Source: Candidatus Glomeribacter gigasporarum BEG34
Lineage (GTDB): Bacteria; Pseudomonadota; Gammaproteobacteria; Burkholderiales; Burkholderiaceae
DNA length: 34,116 bases
Direction: 5' to 3'
Assembly (NCBI RefSeq): GCF_000227585.1
Contig: NZ_CAFB01000049.1
Coordinates: 1-34,116, forward strand
The notes under the pieces: model-generated
What the model saw: the letters and a program-made list of their open reading frames with translations, nothing else
Told to the model about the DNA's origin: nothing
Databases searched by the model: none
Shown here: one piece after another, positions 33,346 through 34,116 of the stretch
Numbering within the stretch: the first letter of the stretch is position 1
How the letters are laid out: every line of letters starts with the position of its first letter
Translations under genes and position numbers: made by a program

Positions 33346-34116
33346 AGGAATTTTGTGTGTTGAGGTCATGTGAAGATATGAAGAAAAGGAACTCACATGA
33401 TCGACAAGATGAAGAAAGACACACCGCGAACTCAGAGCAACAAAATATTTTCAGATGAACGGATAGACCCATTGCTGAGCCAAGTACAGAGCAAAGATGC
33501 GGAGTCGCTGTTAGGCGAAACGGGACTGGCAGGTCAACTGAAGAAACGGTTGGCGGAGCGGATGCTGGAGGCTGAGCTGAGCCATCATTTAAAGCAACAG
33601 AACGCGCAAGGGAAAACCGACAATCACCGCAACGGCAGCAGCGCGAAGACCGTGATCACGCCTGCGGGTGATTGACCGTTGGATATTCCGCGAGACCGGC
33701 TTTCCACGTTTGAGCCTGCGCTCATTGCCAAAGATCAACGGCGCTTGCCTGGCTTTGAGGATCATGTGATCCGCATGGATGCACGTGGGATGAGCGTGCG
33801 TGAGATTCGCGGGCATTTGCTCGAGTTGTACGGACTTGAAGTCTCGCCTGATCTCATTTCGACCCTCACCGATGAAGTGTTGGCTGAAGTGGAACAATGG
33901 CAGACGCGCCCGCTTGAAGCGATGTCTCCCATTGTCTCTTGATGCGCTGCGGCTTCAGATTCGGGAGGAAGGGCGCGTAAAAAACAAGGCCGTATCTCTT
34001 GCGTCAGGCATGGGCGCGGATGATTGCTAAGAAGTGCTGGGCCTGTGGATCGAACACACGGAGGGCGCCAAATGCTGGCTGAAGGTCTTTAATGAGTTGC
34101 GCAATCGGGGCTTAAG
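33346..34116 (+). mobile_element. IS256 family element, right end outside the window
   Basis: Left end appears to begin CTGTCAGGAATTTTGTGTG, similar to IS256-type termini, where istA homology stops. It contains a decayed transposase and continues beyond the window edge. Confidence 0.6.
33397..34116 (+). pseudogene. IS256 family (mutator) transposase, nonsense and frameshift mutated, partial
   Basis: ATG 33397 with GGAAC upstream. First part: MIDKMKKDTPRTQSNKIFSD, GLAGQLKKRLAERMLEAELS, NHRNGSSAKTVITPAGD, then an in-frame TGA at 33673-33675. Same frame: PLDIPRDRLSTFEPALIAKD, DHVIRMDARGMSVREIRGHL, YGLEVSPDLISTLTDEV and EAMSPIV, ending at 33942. A frameshift gives LDALRLQIREEGRVKNKAVS, then a TAA at 34027-34029 before EVLGLWIEHTEGAKCWLKVF and NELRNRGL at the edge. 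The conserved first Asp of the DDE core falls in LDALRLQIR. Not functional. Confidence 0.83.

Noticed and set aside
1-34116. CRISPR arrays or rRNA genes
   Set aside because: No regularly spaced short repeats with unique spacers and no rRNA core sequences were seen.

Overview
The window looks like a chromosomal or large-plasmid segment of a betaproteobacterium of the Burkholderia group, most likely a host-associated lineage with heavy insertion-sequence decay. The basis is the tmk-holB-tatD gene order, the strong CGCG bias of the housekeeping genes, a trimeric autotransporter, an F-type conjugation cluster and dense IS remnants. Endofungal Burkholderiaceae such as Mycoavidus or Glomeribacter fit this picture, but that assignment is inference.

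Layout. Positions 1-8180 are mostly intact: the C-terminal part of a YadA-like adhesin (+), then a minus-strand run of mltB, an acyltransferase, an MscS-type channel, tatD, a GNAT acetyltransferase, holB and tmk. A 294-bp inverted-repeat element lies at the 3' end of holB. Positions 8253-9375 hold a pair of direct repeats and a twice-deleted IS5-type transposase. Positions 9376-14485 are one AT-rich 5.1-kb element with IS1-like ends, a perfect 8-bp target duplication, one decayed transposase, a helicase-less restriction-methylation protein plus specificity subunit, and a small basic protein gene. It lies just upstream of a tRNA-Asn gene and its promoter. A decayed group II intron follows (about 14927-16786).

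Positions 17115-19780 carry a PAS/LuxR regulator overlapping a DppA-type peptide-binding protein, and a small convergent gene. Positions 20002-22781 are a graveyard: a P2-type phage tail gene (gpS) fused to an IS110 tip, an IS1-family element with its frameshift site, an integrase tail, a broken HigBA-like toxin-antitoxin pair and a serine-recombinase tail. Position 22787 starts an intact 837-residue SF2 helicase with a C-terminal PD-(D/E)XK nuclease, a candidate phage-defence gene. It abuts a broken MazF-like toxin with an intact antitoxin gene.

Positions 25838-31241 are a decayed F-type conjugation cluster (traF, IS3, traU, traN). TraN carries a von Willebrand factor A domain with an intact metal-binding motif, which is not part of the classical TraN I know. 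The window ends in a truncated RelBE pair, an IS150-type IS3 element, an IS21 istA remnant and an IS256 transposase remnant that runs off the right edge.

How it works together: the left part is a conserved core, while everything from 8.2 kb on is a stack of mobile DNA in which most recombination and conjugation genes are broken. The genes that stay open are possible defence genes (restriction system, helicase-nuclease), the peptide-binding protein with its regulator, and TraN up to its C-terminal frameshift.
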